A stretch of DNA of 64,000 bases from Actinomyces viscosus (GCF_900637975.1 NZ_LR134477.1:2914001-2978000); one strand, 5' to 3'. Counted from the stretch's first letter, positions 43,550 through 53,072 are shown. The notes: generated by a model not told the origin, from the sequence alone. Made by a program: numbers and translations.

Positions 43550-46375
43550 TCACACCTGCCGACGGCGCAGGCGCAGCATGTAGGCGCCGGTGGTGGTGGC
43601 CACCGTGGCCAGGACTCCCAGTGTCAGGGAGACGCCGGTGCGGGCCAGCGGGAACCCGCTCCCCTTGCTCTGACCGGCAGCGGCGGCAGCCGGGCTCGCC
43701 GAGGCCGATGCGGCCGCCGCCTGGCCGTTGTTGCCCGGCCTCTGGGTGGCGGGCTGACCCGGCCCGGGGGAGTCGGGCCCCTCGGCCGCGCCACCGGCGT
43801 CGTCGGCGGACCCCAGGTGCCACAGGCTCAGGGTGTCCACGTGGGCGGTGCCGCCCTCGGCGTAGAGCGAGACGTTCGTGGCGCCCTTCTTGGGGTAGAC
43901 CGTCTCGGTGATGACGGGGGTGCCGTCGGCGGCGAAGACCTCCACGGAGTGGGCGTCGACGACGACGCGCAGGTGGACCTGCCCCTCGCTGTCCGGCGAC
44001 AGCGGGGCGGTGGAGCGGTCCGGGAACTTCGGGGAGAAGTCGGTGACCCCGGAGTGGGTGCGGTCCACGACGACCTGCTTGGCCTTGGCGTCGTACCCGA
44101 CGAGCGTGTACTGCTCGCCGTTGTCGAGGACCTTGAGACCGGCGAAGGAGGACTTGCCCGGGCTCAGGTCGACGCTGATGTCCAGGGAGGTGCCCTGAGC
44201 GGCCTGGCCGAGGGAGGTGTCGCCCACCGGGATGTCGGTGTCCTTCTGGGTGACCTGCTGACCGGTGCGCAGGGAGTCCAGGGCGGTGACCGGCTGGGCG
44301 GTCAGTCGCAGCTTGCCGTCGACCCGGGTCAGTCCCAGCTCGCGCACCGTCGACATGGCGGTGCGCCAGGTGGTGGTGGGCAGGTCGCGCACGTAGGCCC
44401 AGTTGCTCATCCAGCCCACCTGGTAGCACTTGCCGTCAGGGGCGTCGTTCCAGGTGACGGCCGCATAGTAGTCCTTGCCGTAGTCCAGGCGCGGGACGGC
44501 GTCGGCCCCGGAGAAGGCCCTCGTGTCGGACTGGATGACCTGGTCGACCATGAGATGGCCCCAGTCCTCGGCGTTGCCGTTGTGGTCCTCGATGGCGAGC
44601 CGGGCCTTGCGGCCCTTGTAGGCCGAGACGTCCATGCTCGTCCAGTCCAGGGTCCCGGAGTTGTTGCCGGTGGCCGAGGCGACGACCCTGCCGTCGACGA
44701 CGAGGTTGACCGAGGTGTTGTCCGCGAAGGGGGAGGCCTTCGTGTCCGAGGCGCGCACCTCGTCCAGGAGGATGTGTCCCCAGGGGCCGGTGGCCGTGTC
44801 GGTGACGACGATCTGGGCGGACTTGCCCTTGAGGTCGCTGACGTCCCAGCTCTGCCAGTTGAGCTCCTCCAGGTTGCGGCCGGTGGCCGAGCGCACCACC
44901 TTGCCGTCGACGACGAGCTCGACGACGGTTGCTCCGGAGCCGTCGTCAGCGCCTCCCTCGGGGCGCGGGTTGTTGCCACCGCCCATGAGGAGGTTGAGGT
45001 AGGTGGAGTCGATGGTGAAGGTCGGGGAGGTCGCGGTCCCGGTGGTGGTGTCGGAGCCCTGCCCGGTGGAGACGTCGAAGTAGGTGTTGAGCAGTCCGGC
45101 GCTGGAGTGGTTGACCAGCGGCTGCTGGCCCGGGGTGGCTCCCTGAGGGGGCGTGGCCCCGAAGGCGGTGCCCTCCACGGTCCAGCCGTCCCAGGTGCCG
45201 TCGAAGCCGGCCAGGAGCTTGCCGCCGCCGTTGTCGCCGGTGGCCTGGGGGTTGTAGGGGTGCCTGCCGCCGGCGGTGCGCAGGTTGATGTAGGACGAGG
45301 AGACGGTGAACTCGTCCGAGGTCAGCGTGCCGGTGTCCGCGTCGCCGCTGCCGAAGGAGTCCACGTAGGCCTTGCCCTGGTGGCCGGGCAGGTCCCCGGT
45401 GGCCGGGCCCGAGCCGAAGGCGGCGCCGTCGGCCTTCCAGCCGGCGTAGCCGTTCTCGAAGTCGGCCAGGGTCGTGCCCTCCTCGCCGGTGTAGTGGGGG
45501 ATGTCCTCGGGTGTGAAGGTGGAGCCGTCCCAGCTGCCCACGAAGTACTGGGCGGAGTCGGCCACCGTGACGACGAGGACCCACTTGACCTGCTTGGAGT
45601 CGCCGTCGACCGGCAGCGGGAAGAAGTCCGGGCACTCCCACACCGCCGAGGTGATGCCCTCACCGCCGAAGCTGGACTGCTCGGTCCAGTGGATGAGGTC
45701 GGGGGAGGAGTAGAAGGAGATGCGGTGCTCGGTGGCGTGGGAGACCACCATGGTCCAGCGGCCGGCCGTCTCGTCCCAGAAGACCTTCGGGTCGCGGAAC
45801 TCGTTGGAGCCGATATCCAGCACCGGGTCGCCGTTGTTGTACAGGTTCCAGGTGCGGCCCTTGTCCGTGGAGTAGGCCAGGGACTGGGACTGGTTGCCGC
45901 CGACGTCGGCGCGCGTCCACAGCGCCACCATGGCCGGGTTGTCCGGGCTGCCCAGGCCGGAGGTGTTCTGGGTGTCGATGACCGCGGAGCCGGAGAACAC
46001 CCCGTACTGGGAGGTGTGCGGGATCGCCACGCCCAGCTCCTCCCAGTGGACCAGGTCCTTGGAGACCGCGTGGCCCCAGGACATGTTGCCCCAGTCCGAG
46101 CCCTCAGGGTTGTACTGGTAGAACATGTGGTACTCGCCGTCGTAGTAGACGAGCCCGTTGGGGTCGTTCATCCAGTTCTTCTGCGGGGTGTAGTGGTTCT
46201 GCGGGCGCCACTGCTCGCCGGACTGGTCGGCGTTCGGGGCGGCTGGGGCCGCCGGGGCGGCTGGGGCCAGTCGGGCCTGGCTGGTTGCGGCTGCGGGCAT
46301 GGAGACCAGCGTAGAGCCGGCTGCAAGCAGGCAGGAAGCGGTCAGGGCGCTGAGTGGTCGGCTGATCCGACTCAT
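43550..46375 (-). CDS. levJ: Cell-wall-anchored levanase/fructanase, GH32 (LevJ-like)
   Basis: This 941-residue exo-fructanase releases fructose from levan, inulin or sucrose outside the cell. A signal peptide covers residues 1-31. GH32 motifs are present: nucleophile Asp71 in NWMNDPNG, RDP at about 194-196 and acid/base EC in WECPDF at about 247-249. A long insert (about 305-620) splits the propeller and holds repeated beta-sandwich-like units, including two similar blocks with GHILLDEV and GHLMVDQV. The GH32 C-terminal sandwich follows to about 890. The tail has the sortase motif LARTG, a hydrophobic segment and RLRRRQV. From memory, A. naeslundii LevJ is of nearly the same length. Confidence 0.93.
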   Translation of the reverse strand: MSRISRPLSALTASCLLAAGSTLVSMPAAATSQARLAPAAPAAPAAPNADQSGEQWRPQNHYTPQKNWMNDPNGLVYYDGEYHMFYQYNPEGSDWGNMSWGHAVSKDLVHWEELGVAIPHTSQYGVFSGSAVIDTQNTSGLGSPDNPAMVALWTRADVGGNQSQSLAYSTDKGRTWNLYNNGDPVLDIGSNEFRDPKVFWDETAGRWTMVVSHATEHRISFYSSPDLIHWTEQSSFGGEGITSAVWECPDFFPLPVDGDSKQVKWVLVVTVADSAQYFVGSWDGSTFTPEDIPHYTGEEGTTLADFENGYAGWKADGAAFGSGPATGDLPGHQGKAYVDSFGSGDADTGTLTSDEFTVSSSYINLRTAGGRHPYNPQATGDNGGGKLLAGFDGTWDGWTVEGTAFGATPPQGATPGQQPLVNHSSAGLLNTYFDVSTGQGSDTTTGTATSPTFTIDSTYLNLLMGGGNNPRPEGGADDGSGATVVELVVDGKVVRSATGRNLEELNWQSWDVSDLKGKSAQIVVTDTATGPWGHILLDEVRASDTKASPFADNTSVNLVVDGRVVASATGNNSGTLDWTSMDVSAYKGRKARLAIEDHNGNAEDWGHLMVDQVIQSDTRAFSGADAVPRLDYGKDYYAAVTWNDAPDGKCYQVGWMSNWAYVRDLPTTTWRTAMSTVRELGLTRVDGKLRLTAQPVTALDSLRTGQQVTQKDTDIPVGDTSLGQAAQGTSLDISVDLSPGKSSFAGLKVLDNGEQYTLVGYDAKAKQVVVDRTHSGVTDFSPKFPDRSTAPLSPDSEGQVHLRVVVDAHSVEVFAADGTPVITETVYPKKGATNVSLYAEGGTAHVDTLSLWHLGSADDAGGAAEGPDSPGPGQPATQRPGNNGQAAAASASASPAAAAAGQSKGSGFPLARTGVSLTLGVLATVATTTGAYMLRLRRRQV

Positions 46376-46505
46376 GGCATGTCCTCCGGGAAACGGGTTC
46401 GGCATGGATGGGGGCTGCGTGAGGACGCGCATGAGCGGCGGACCGGCACGGGCCGATTCGGCGGGGCGGTGAGGAGGTGCTGGAGCTCTGTTTCTCGCCC
46501 ACATC

Positions 46506-46523
46506 CGCTAACGCGCGTTAGCG
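46506..46523. promoter_or_regulatory. LacI-type operator at the levanase promoter
   Basis: CGCTAACGCGCGTTAGCG is an 18-base perfect palindrome just downstream of the likely transcription start. It is shared (16 of 18) with 49990-50007 before the PTS operon. Confidence 0.8.
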
Positions 46524-46532
46524 ACAGTAACA

Positions 46533-46561
46533 AAAGTACGCGGCCCTCCGGGCTCGAGCAA
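46533..46561 (-). promoter_or_regulatory. Candidate levanase promoter
   Basis: On the minus strand, -35 TTGCTC (46561-46556) and -10 TACTTT (46538-46533) are 17 bases apart. The operator palindrome begins 10 bases past the -10, so bound repressor would block initiation. Confidence 0.6.
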
Positions 46562-46652
46562 GCGCTCAGGGGCGCATCCCGAGAAACATCGGGGATTTCT
46601 CAGGGTGCTCCCCGATGGCGGTCGGCGGACCGTCTTCGCCAGACTTGTGGAC

Positions 46653-46952
46653 ATGACACAGCAGCAGTACCCCGGTCAGTTCAGCCAGTCCGCCCGCAAC
46701 GAGAGCGACGCCGGCTCCTCCTCCGGTCGAACCGGCGAGTTCGGCCGCTTCCGCAGCTCACTGCCCCGGCGCTCCCGCAAGCACCGCATCCTGGGCGGCG
46801 TCTGCGGAGGCCTGGCCGAGGCCTGGGGCATGCCGGTGACCGCGGTGCGCATTGGGGCGATCCTGGCCTGCCTCCTTCCCGGCCCCATGTTCCTGGTCTA
46901 CATCGCGGCCTGGTGCCTCATGCTCGACGAACCCGCTCCCGCCCAGTACTGA
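46653..46952 (+). CDS. PspC domain protein, small
   Basis: This 99-residue protein has a polar, Ser/Arg-rich N-terminal half and a PspC domain (RRSRKHRILGGVCGGLAEAW then a hydrophobic segment with LPGPMFLVYIAAWCLML). PspC proteins act in envelope-stress responses. The ATG at 46653 was chosen as the domain-proximal start; the in-frame upstream ATG at 46605 lies in the levanase upstream region. It is divergent from levJ. Confidence 0.87.
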   Translation: MTQQQYPGQFSQSARNESDAGSSSGRTGEFGRFRSSLPRRSRKHRILGGVCGGLAEAWGMPVTAVRIGAILACLLPGPMFLVYIAAWCLMLDEPAPAQY

Positions 46953-47561
46953 GCCGGCACTGATCCATGCAGACCGGTCCTGAGTCGGCTCGGGTCGGCT
47001 CAGACCGGCTCAGGCCGGCTCGGGAGCGCCGGGATCGGCCGGGCCCCGGTCCACGACGACCTTTCGGCGGTCTTTAGCGCCGCGGCAACATGACCTGTAC
47101 CAGAATCAGGACCACTCAAGTCAAGCCCGCTGACAAACCCTGGCGGCGTCGGGCCGCCCACCTGCGCCGAAAGAAAGGTGATCGCCGTTTCCTCACTGCT
47201 CCTGTCCTGTCGCCTGTGCATCACACGTTTTCTTCTGACCCGTGCCCGACCCCGCCGCCACCGGTTCCAGGCGGTGCCTCGGGCGCATGCGTGAGGCCAG
47301 GACTGCGCCCACCTCGTCGCCCCCGGTTCCACGGGCGACGTGGCGGGCGCAGCCTGCTGCTCGGCGGGGACGTTCCACGTGGCCGGGTGGGTCGTCTTCT
47401 CGGCGGGGACGCGTGACGCGTACGGGGACGGGAATTCTGTCCCCGTACGTGTGGGATGTCCCCGCCCGGACCCGAGCGCACCCGAGCGCGCAGGAGGTCC
47501 CCGTCGGTGACACGACGGCGGCGGTCTCGCAGGAATCCCCGGTCGATGGGAGGATCGAGCC
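46953..47561. other. Intergenic region before nadE (609 bp)
   Basis: It contains four 10-bp tandem units (46985-47024, TCGGCTCGGG-type) and the 59-bp repeat copy 5 with partial copies on both sides (47366 to 47502). The open frames here have poor amino-acid character and no visible domain, so I see no gene. Confidence 0.5.
47405..47463 (+). repeat. 59-bp interspersed palindrome-ended repeat, copy 5
   Basis: It aligns gap-free to the family and starts GGGGACGCGTGACGCGTACG. An inner hairpin CGTACGGGGAC with GTCCCCGTACG (47419-47449) sits inside. A left-half unit begins 39 bases upstream at 47366, and a right-half copy ends 39 bases downstream at 47502. Confidence 0.8.
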
Positions 47562-49877
47562 GTGACCGAGACTGTGAATGCCCCTGTGAATGCCCCTGGT
47601 AGCGCTGCCGTGTCCCGCCCCGCGGCCGATATCGAGTTCCTCTCCGCCTACGACCAGGGCTTCGCCCGCGTCGCCGCCGTCACCCTGCCCGTGGTGCCGG
47701 TCAATCCGGCCGCCAACGCTGCCGCGATCATCGAGCAGGCCCGCGCCCTGGCCGACGACGGCGTCTGCCTGGCCGCCTTCCCCGAGCTGTGCCTGACCGG
47801 CTACGCCATCGACGACCTTCTCCTGTCCGACGTGCTCCTGTCCGACGTCCTGGCGGCCATCGAGACCCTGCGCGCCGCCAGCGCCGACCTCCTGCCCGCC
47901 CTCGTTGTCGGCGCGCCCCTGCGCCTGGGTGACCGTCTTTACAACTGCGCCCTGGTCATCCAGGGCGGGCGGGTGCGCGGCGTCGCCCCCAAGTCCTACC
48001 TGCCCACCTACCGGGAGTTCTACGAGAAGCGGCACTTCGCGCCCGGAGACGCCCTGCCCGCCGGGGTGGAGGATATCGAGCTGCCCGGCGTGCGCAGCGA
48101 TGTCGGCGATGTCAGCGATGCCGTCGACTCCGGTTCCGACGGCGACGTAGGCGATGTATCCACTGCCGCCCCCGCTCGGCCGGTCGCCCGGGTCCCCTTC
48201 GGGGCGAACCTCCTGTTCGAGGTCGACGACGTCCCCGGACTGGTCTTCCACGTCGAGGTCTGCGAGGACATGTGGGTGCCCGTTCCGCCCTCGTCGCTGG
48301 CGGCGCTGGCCGGGGCGACGGTCCTGGTCAACATCTCCGGCTCGCCCATCACCGTGGGGCGGGCCGAGGACCGCGAGCTGCTGGCCCGCTCGTCGTCGGC
48401 CCGGGGCCTGGCCGCCTACGTCTACGCCGCCGCCGGGCAGGGCGAGTCCTCCACGGACCTGGCCTGGGACGGCCAGACCCTCGTCTACGAGAACGGCGAG
48501 CTGCTCGGCTCCACCGAGCGCTTCCCGGACGGTCCGCGCGCCACGGTCGTCGACGTCGACATCGAGGGACTGCGCGCCGAGCGCCTGCGCCAGGGGACCT
48601 TCGCCGACAACGCCCGCACCCTGAGCGCCCCGGGCGCCGGCGTCCCGGTGCGGGCCACCACCTTCACCGACCCGGCGGCCTTCCGGCGCATCGCCATCGG
48701 GGGCGCCGACCTGACGGTCCCGCGCACCGACATCGGCCTGCGCCGGCGCGTGGATCGCTTCCCCTTCGTGCCCGACGACCCGGCCCGCCTCGCCCAGGAC
48801 TGCTACGAGGCCTACAACATCCAGGTGGCCGCCCTCGTCCAGCGCCTGGGGGCCATCGGCAACCCCAAGATCGTCATCGGTGTCAGCGGCGGTCTGGACT
48901 CCACCCACGCCCTCATCGTCGCTGCCCGCGCCATGGACCGCCTGGGCCGGCCGCGCTCGGACATCCACGCCATCACCATGCCCGGCTTCGCCACGAGCGC
49001 CGGCACCCGCCGCAACGCCGAGGACCTCGCCGTCGGCCTGGGCTGCACCTTCGAGGAGCTCGACATCCGGGCCACCGCCACCCAGATGCTCACCGAGATG
49101 GGCCACCCCTACGGCGAGTACGCGCGCACCGGCGTCCTTCCCGACGGCGTGAGCGAGCGGGACCTCTACGACGTCACCTTTGAGAACGTCCAGGCGGGCC
49201 TGCGCACCGACTTCCTCTTCCGCATCGCCAACCACCGCGGCGGCATCGTGCTGGGCACCGGCGACCTCTCCGAACTCGCCCTGGGCTGGTGCACCTTCGG
49301 GGTGGGGGACCAGATGGCCCACTACGGCGTCAACGCGGGCATCCCCAAGACCCTCATCCAGCACCTCATCCGCTGGGTGGTGGCCGAGGAGCTGTTCGAC
49401 GACGCCGTCGGGCGCACGCTGCTGTCCATCCTGGACACCGAGATCAGCCCCGAGCTGGTCCCGGCCGAGGCCGGCGGCGCCATCCAGTCCACCCAGGCCA
49501 AGATCGGGCCCTACGCCCTACAGGACTTCACCCTGTGGCACGTGCTGCGCCGTGGCTCGCGTCCCAGCCGCATCGCCTTCCTGGCGCAGCGGGCGTGGTC
49601 GGACGCGACCGCCGGGGACTGGCCCGAGGGGCTGCCGCAGGCGGAGAAGGTCGCCTACGACCTGCCCGAGATCCGCCGCTGGCTCGAGCTGTTCCACCGG
49701 CGCTTCTTCACCAACCAGTTCAAGCGCTCCACCCTGCCCAACGGGCCCAAGGTGGTGGCCGGCGGCTCGCTGTCTCCGCGCGGGGACTGGCGCATGCCCT
49801 CCGACGCCGCGGCGACGGCCTGGCTGGCCGAGCTTGAGCGCAACGTGCCCAGCGGTACGCCCACCGACGAGAGTTAG
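47562..49877 (+). CDS. nadE: Glutamine-dependent NAD+ synthetase
   Basis: This 771-residue enzyme amidates nicotinate adenine dinucleotide to NAD+ with ammonia from glutamine. The nitrilase-type glutaminase domain has the triad Glu75 (FPELCLTGYA), Lys144 (KSYLPTYREF) and Cys234 (VEVCEDMWV). The ATP-pyrophosphatase domain has SGGLDS at 442-447. It is about 90 residues longer than the roughly 680-residue enzymes common in Actinobacteria, partly from an acidic Asp/Val/Gly insert at about 175-200 (DVGDVSDAVDSGSDGDVGDV). GTG at 47562 follows GGGAGGA. It is monocistronic. Confidence 0.95.
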   Translation: MTETVNAPVNAPGSAAVSRPAADIEFLSAYDQGFARVAAVTLPVVPVNPAANAAAIIEQARALADDGVCLAAFPELCLTGYAIDDLLLSDVLLSDVLAAIETLRAASADLLPALVVGAPLRLGDRLYNCALVIQGGRVRGVAPKSYLPTYREFYEKRHFAPGDALPAGVEDIELPGVRSDVGDVSDAVDSGSDGDVGDVSTAAPARPVARVPFGANLLFEVDDVPGLVFHVEVCEDMWVPVPPSSLAALAGATVLVNISGSPITVGRAEDRELLARSSSARGLAAYVYAAAGQGESSTDLAWDGQTLVYENGELLGSTERFPDGPRATVVDVDIEGLRAERLRQGTFADNARTLSAPGAGVPVRATTFTDPAAFRRIAIGGADLTVPRTDIGLRRRVDRFPFVPDDPARLAQDCYEAYNIQVAALVQRLGAIGNPKIVIGVSGGLDSTHALIVAARAMDRLGRPRSDIHAITMPGFATSAGTRRNAEDLAVGLGCTFEELDIRATATQMLTEMGHPYGEYARTGVLPDGVSERDLYDVTFENVQAGLRTDFLFRIANHRGGIVLGTGDLSELALGWCTFGVGDQMAHYGVNAGIPKTLIQHLIRWVVAEELFDDAVGRTLLSILDTEISPELVPAEAGGAIQSTQAKIGPYALQDFTLWHVLRRGSRPSRIAFLAQRAWSDATAGDWPEGLPQAEKVAYDLPEIRRWLELFHRRFFTNQFKRSTLPNGPKVVAGGSLSPRGDWRMPSDAAATAWLAELERNVPSGTPTDES

Positions 49878-49989
49878 GACCATCGTCCTACGACGTGATG
49901 CAAAACACAACCAACCGGTTTTTGCATTCCTTGTTTGGGATTGGTGAGTTAAAAACGCGTATTTACGCCAAAAGGTTGATGTTGCTCAA

Positions 49990-50007
49990 CGCTAACGCGA
50001 GTTAGCA
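49990..50007. promoter_or_regulatory. LacI-type operator before the PTS operon
   Basis: CGCTAACGCGAGTTAGCA matches the levanase operator palindrome in 16 of 18 bases and lies about 155 bases before the EIIA start. Confidence 0.78.
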
Positions 50008-50161
50008 GTGTTGGTTCTGTGTGCTTTTGTGTGAAAGTGGTGGGCTTCTGAGTGGTGGTCATCACGCCGATCGTCCCTATCGTCGCCATGTCACACACAT
50101 CGCTGTTGCCCAGGCCTCACGGATGCCTGGCGGCAGCCCGGATTGGAAAAGGTTCCCGCCC

Positions 50162-50602
50162 ATGGCTTCCCTGGTCATAGCTGCTCACGGACACCTGGCT
50201 GAAGGCCTCCTCGCCTCCGCTGCGATGATCGTCGGCCCCAGTGACGACGTCGTCGCCGTCACCTTCGATCCTTCGGAGGGGCCCGACGACCTGCTGGCGA
50301 AGTACACCGCCGCAGTCGAGGCCTCCTCCAGCCAGGAGCACCTCATCCTCGTCGACCTCTTCGGCGGCAGCCCCTACAACGCCGCGGCCCGCTTCGCGGC
50401 GGGGCGCGACGACGCTGACGTCGTCACCGGCGTCAACCTGCCCATGGTCATCGAGGTCCTGTCCCGTCGCCTCGCCGGCGCCGGGCTCGCCGAGCTCGTA
50501 GAGGCCGCCCGGACGTCCGCCACCGACGGCGTCAAGGTCCTCTCCGAGGTCTTCACCCCTGCACCCACCACCACTTCTGACGATGAAGGAGACGAGCTCT
50601 GA
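50162..50602 (+). CDS. PTS EIIA component, mannose/fructose/sorbose family
   Basis: This 146-residue cytoplasmic protein accepts phosphate from HPr at His9 (IAAHGHLAEG) and passes it to EIIB. The fold is the mannose-type EIIA (LVDLFGGSPYNAAARF, GVNLPMVIEVL). AAAAGG precedes the ATG at 50162. It is the first gene of an EIIA-EIIB-EIIC-EIID operon. This PTS family includes Lev-PTS of other bacteria, and an operator shared with the levanase suggests a fructose role; the family also carries mannose and glucose. Confidence 0.93.
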   Translation: MASLVIAAHGHLAEGLLASAAMIVGPSDDVVAVTFDPSEGPDDLLAKYTAAVEASSSQEHLILVDLFGGSPYNAAARFAAGRDDADVVTGVNLPMVIEVLSRRLAGAGLAELVEAARTSATDGVKVLSEVFTPAPTTTSDDEGDEL

Positions 50603-51093
50603 TGGATGTCAAGCTCCTGCGTATCGATTCCCGCCTGGTCCACGGACAGGTCGCCAACAACTGGGCCGGATCCCTGGGAGCCGAGGCCATCCTGGCCGTC
50701 TCCGACGGTGCCGCCAACGACGAGCTGCGCAAGACCCTCATGCTGCAGACCGGCGGCGGCAAGGTGAAGGTTCACGTGCTGGGCGTCGAGAAGGCCGCCC
50801 GCGTCTACAAGAACCCCAAGTATGAGAACCTCAAGGCCGTCATCGTCGTCGAGACCCCGGCCGACATCGTGCGTCTGCTCGACCTGGGTATCGAGGTCGA
50901 CCAGGTCAACGTCGGCGGCATGACCTTCAAGCAGGGCACCAGCCAGGTCTCCCAGGCCGTCTACGCCAGCCCCGAGGACGTCGAGGCCTTCAAGGAGATC
51001 GACTCGCGCGGCATCAAGCAGTACATCCAGCAGGTGCCCTCCACCGCGAGCTCCGACCTCATGGGGGCTCTCAAGGACAAGGGCCTGCTCTAA
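50602..51093 (+). CDS. PTS EIIB component, mannose/fructose/sorbose family
   Basis: This 163-residue protein carries phosphate on His14 (RIDSRLVHGQVANNW) and transfers it to the incoming sugar. Other marks are VSDGAANDELRKTLMLQ and VNVGGMTFKQGTSQVSQAVY. The ATG overlaps the EIIA stop (TGATG). It is a separate polypeptide rather than an EIIAB fusion. Confidence 0.94.
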   Translation: MDVKLLRIDSRLVHGQVANNWAGSLGAEAILAVSDGAANDELRKTLMLQTGGGKVKVHVLGVEKAARVYKNPKYENLKAVIVVETPADIVRLLDLGIEVDQVNVGGMTFKQGTSQVSQAVYASPEDVEAFKEIDSRGIKQYIQQVPSTASSDLMGALKDKGLL

Positions 51094-51240
51094 GGACTCA
51101 GAGGACGACTCTGAGCCCTGTGGGCCTCCGACGTCTCCTGCGTCCATTCCCCGCATCTCCCTCGACACTCCCATCCCGCGCCCTCCGGTGGCGGGAGCAG
51201 GAGGGGTGTCCTGTCAACCCTCACGTGAGAGAGACATACC

Positions 51241-52173
51241 GTGCAAGACATCAACCTGATCCAGATCATTCTGGTCACGCTCGTGGCATTCGTCGCGGGT
51301 ATGGCCAGTGTCCTGGACGAGCGGCAGTTCCACCGCCCGCTCGTCGCCTGCACCCTGACCGGTATCGCCATGGGCAACCCCGCAGTCGGCATCATGGTCG
51401 GTGGCTCCCTGGAGCTCATCGCCCTGGGCTGGCTGAACGTCGGTGCCGCCATGGCTCCCGACGCCGCGCTGGCCTCCACGGTCTCGACCGTCATCGCCAT
51501 CGCCTCATTGGGTGACGTCAGCAACGCCAAGGCGGCCATCGACGCCGCCATCACCGTGGCGGTCCCCCTGGCCGTCGCCGGCCAGGCCCTGACGATCTTC
51601 GTACGAACGATCGCCATCTTCTTCGCCCACCAGGCGGATCGCTACGCCGAGCAGGCCAACTACCGGGGCATCGCCATCATGCACTTCACGGCCCTGGGCC
51701 TCCAGGGACTGCGCGTGGCCATCCCGACCGCCGCCGTCGCGGCCCTCGCCTCCGGCGACACGGTCAAGAACGCCCTCGATGCCATCCCGAAGGTCATTAC
51801 CGAGGGGCTGGGGATCGCCGGCGGCTTCATCGTCGTCGTCGGCTACGCCATGGTCATCAACATGATGAGGGCGCGCAAGCTCATGCCCTTCTTCTTCCTG
51901 GGCTTCATCTTCGCCACCTTCGCCACCACCGTCGGCGGCTCGGCCTCGGTCACCGACCACAGCAAGGGCATCTCCAACTGGGTCATCGAGCTCGCCCCCA
52001 ACGGCGTCACCCTCGTGGCCCTGGGCATTCTCGGCGCCTGCCTCGCCGTCATTTACGTCCAGCTCAACCCCGAGTTCCACGACTCCGTGCGTCTGCCCGC
52101 CGCCGCCTCGCCCGCGGCCAGCGGTGGCTCCGGCGGCGACCTGGACGACGACCTCGACGACGAGCTCGACTGA
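51241..52173 (+). CDS. PTS EIIC component, mannose/fructose/sorbose family
   Basis: This 310-residue membrane protein forms the sugar channel with EIID. It has about seven hydrophobic segments, and the family block GMASVLDERQFHRPLVACTL lies near the start. The C terminus ends with an acidic Asp/Leu tail after a Ser/Gly/Ala linker. The start is GTG at 51241, after GAGAGAGA. The 147-base gap after EIIB could hold an attenuation element, but I see no strong hairpin. Confidence 0.93.
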   Translation: MQDINLIQIILVTLVAFVAGMASVLDERQFHRPLVACTLTGIAMGNPAVGIMVGGSLELIALGWLNVGAAMAPDAALASTVSTVIAIASLGDVSNAKAAIDAAITVAVPLAVAGQALTIFVRTIAIFFAHQADRYAEQANYRGIAIMHFTALGLQGLRVAIPTAAVAALASGDTVKNALDAIPKVITEGLGIAGGFIVVVGYAMVINMMRARKLMPFFFLGFIFATFATTVGGSASVTDHSKGISNWVIELAPNGVTLVALGILGACLAVIYVQLNPEFHDSVRLPAAASPAASGGSGGDLDDDLDDELD

Positions 52174-52191
52174 GCCGGAAGGAAGACTCTT

Positions 52192-53049
52192 ATGACTACT
52201 CAGAACGCTCCGGCCACGTCGGAGAAGATGCTCACCACCCGCGACCTGCGCCGGATGTACTGGCGCTCCACCTTCCTGCTCGCCTCCTTCAACTTCGAGC
52301 GCATGCAGGCCATGGGCTTCTGCTACACGCTCATGCCGGCCATCAGGAAGTTCTACCGCGGTGACAAGGCTGCCGAGGCCGCCGCCCTCAAGCGGCACCT
52401 GGAGTTCTACAACACCCACCCCTGGATCTCCTCGGTCGTCTTCGGTGTCACCGCCGCCATGGAGGAGCAGAAGTCCAAGGGCGAGGAGATCACCGAGGAG
52501 ACGATCACCTCCGTCAAGGTCGGCCTCATGGGACCGCTGGCCGGCGTCGGCGACCCCATCTTCTGGGGGACCGCCCGTCCCGTCCTGGCGGCGCTGGGCG
52601 CCTCCCTGGCCATCAACGGCTCGATCGTCGGTCCGCTGCTGTTCTTCGTCGGCATCAACCTCCTGCGTGTCCTTACCCGCTGGTACGGCCTGAAGTTCGG
52701 CTACGAGCGCGGTACCGAGATGGTCACCGAGGTCGGTGGCGGCCAGCTCAAGAAGATCACTCAGATGGCCGCCATCATGGGTCTGTTCGTCATGGGGGCC
52801 CTGGTCTCCAAGTGGACCACCATCAAGTTCCCCACCGTGGTCTCGGAGGTGACTGATCCGGACACGGAGATCGTCAAGGTGACGACCGTCCAGTCCATCC
52901 TCGATCAGCTGCTGCCCGGCCTGGCGGCGCTGGGACTCACCTTCCTGTGCATGTGGCTGCTCAACAAGAAGGTCAACGCCCTGTGGATCATCCTGGGCAT
53001 GTTCGTCGTCGGCATCCTGGGGCGCTGGACCGGCTTCCTGGGGGTTTGA
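52192..53049 (+). CDS. PTS EIID component, mannose/fructose/sorbose family
   Basis: This 285-residue membrane partner of EIIC has the EIID signature DLRRMYWRSTFLLASFNFER at the N terminus, the VGLMGPLAGVGDPIFWGT block and a C-terminal group of segments. GGAAGGAAG precedes the ATG at 52192, 19 bases after the EIIC stop. A strong hairpin follows its stop, so this operon probably ends here. Confidence 0.94.
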   Translation: MTTQNAPATSEKMLTTRDLRRMYWRSTFLLASFNFERMQAMGFCYTLMPAIRKFYRGDKAAEAAALKRHLEFYNTHPWISSVVFGVTAAMEEQKSKGEEITEETITSVKVGLMGPLAGVGDPIFWGTARPVLAALGASLAINGSIVGPLLFFVGINLLRVLTRWYGLKFGYERGTEMVTEVGGGQLKKITQMAAIMGLFVMGALVSKWTTIKFPTVVSEVTDPDTEIVKVTTVQSILDQLLPGLAALGLTFLCMWLLNKKVNALWIILGMFVVGILGRWTGFLGV

Positions 53050-53072
53050 CGGCTGCATCGGCCAGCCCGTCT

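Noticed and set aside
43817..46963. 1048-codon open frame antisense to the levanase gene
   Set aside because: It is a low-complexity shadow without domains; the GH32 frame has all catalytic motifs.
47090..47416. 108-codon frame in the gap before nadE
   Set aside because: It is Arg/Pro-rich, has no ribosome site and runs into the 59-bp repeat.
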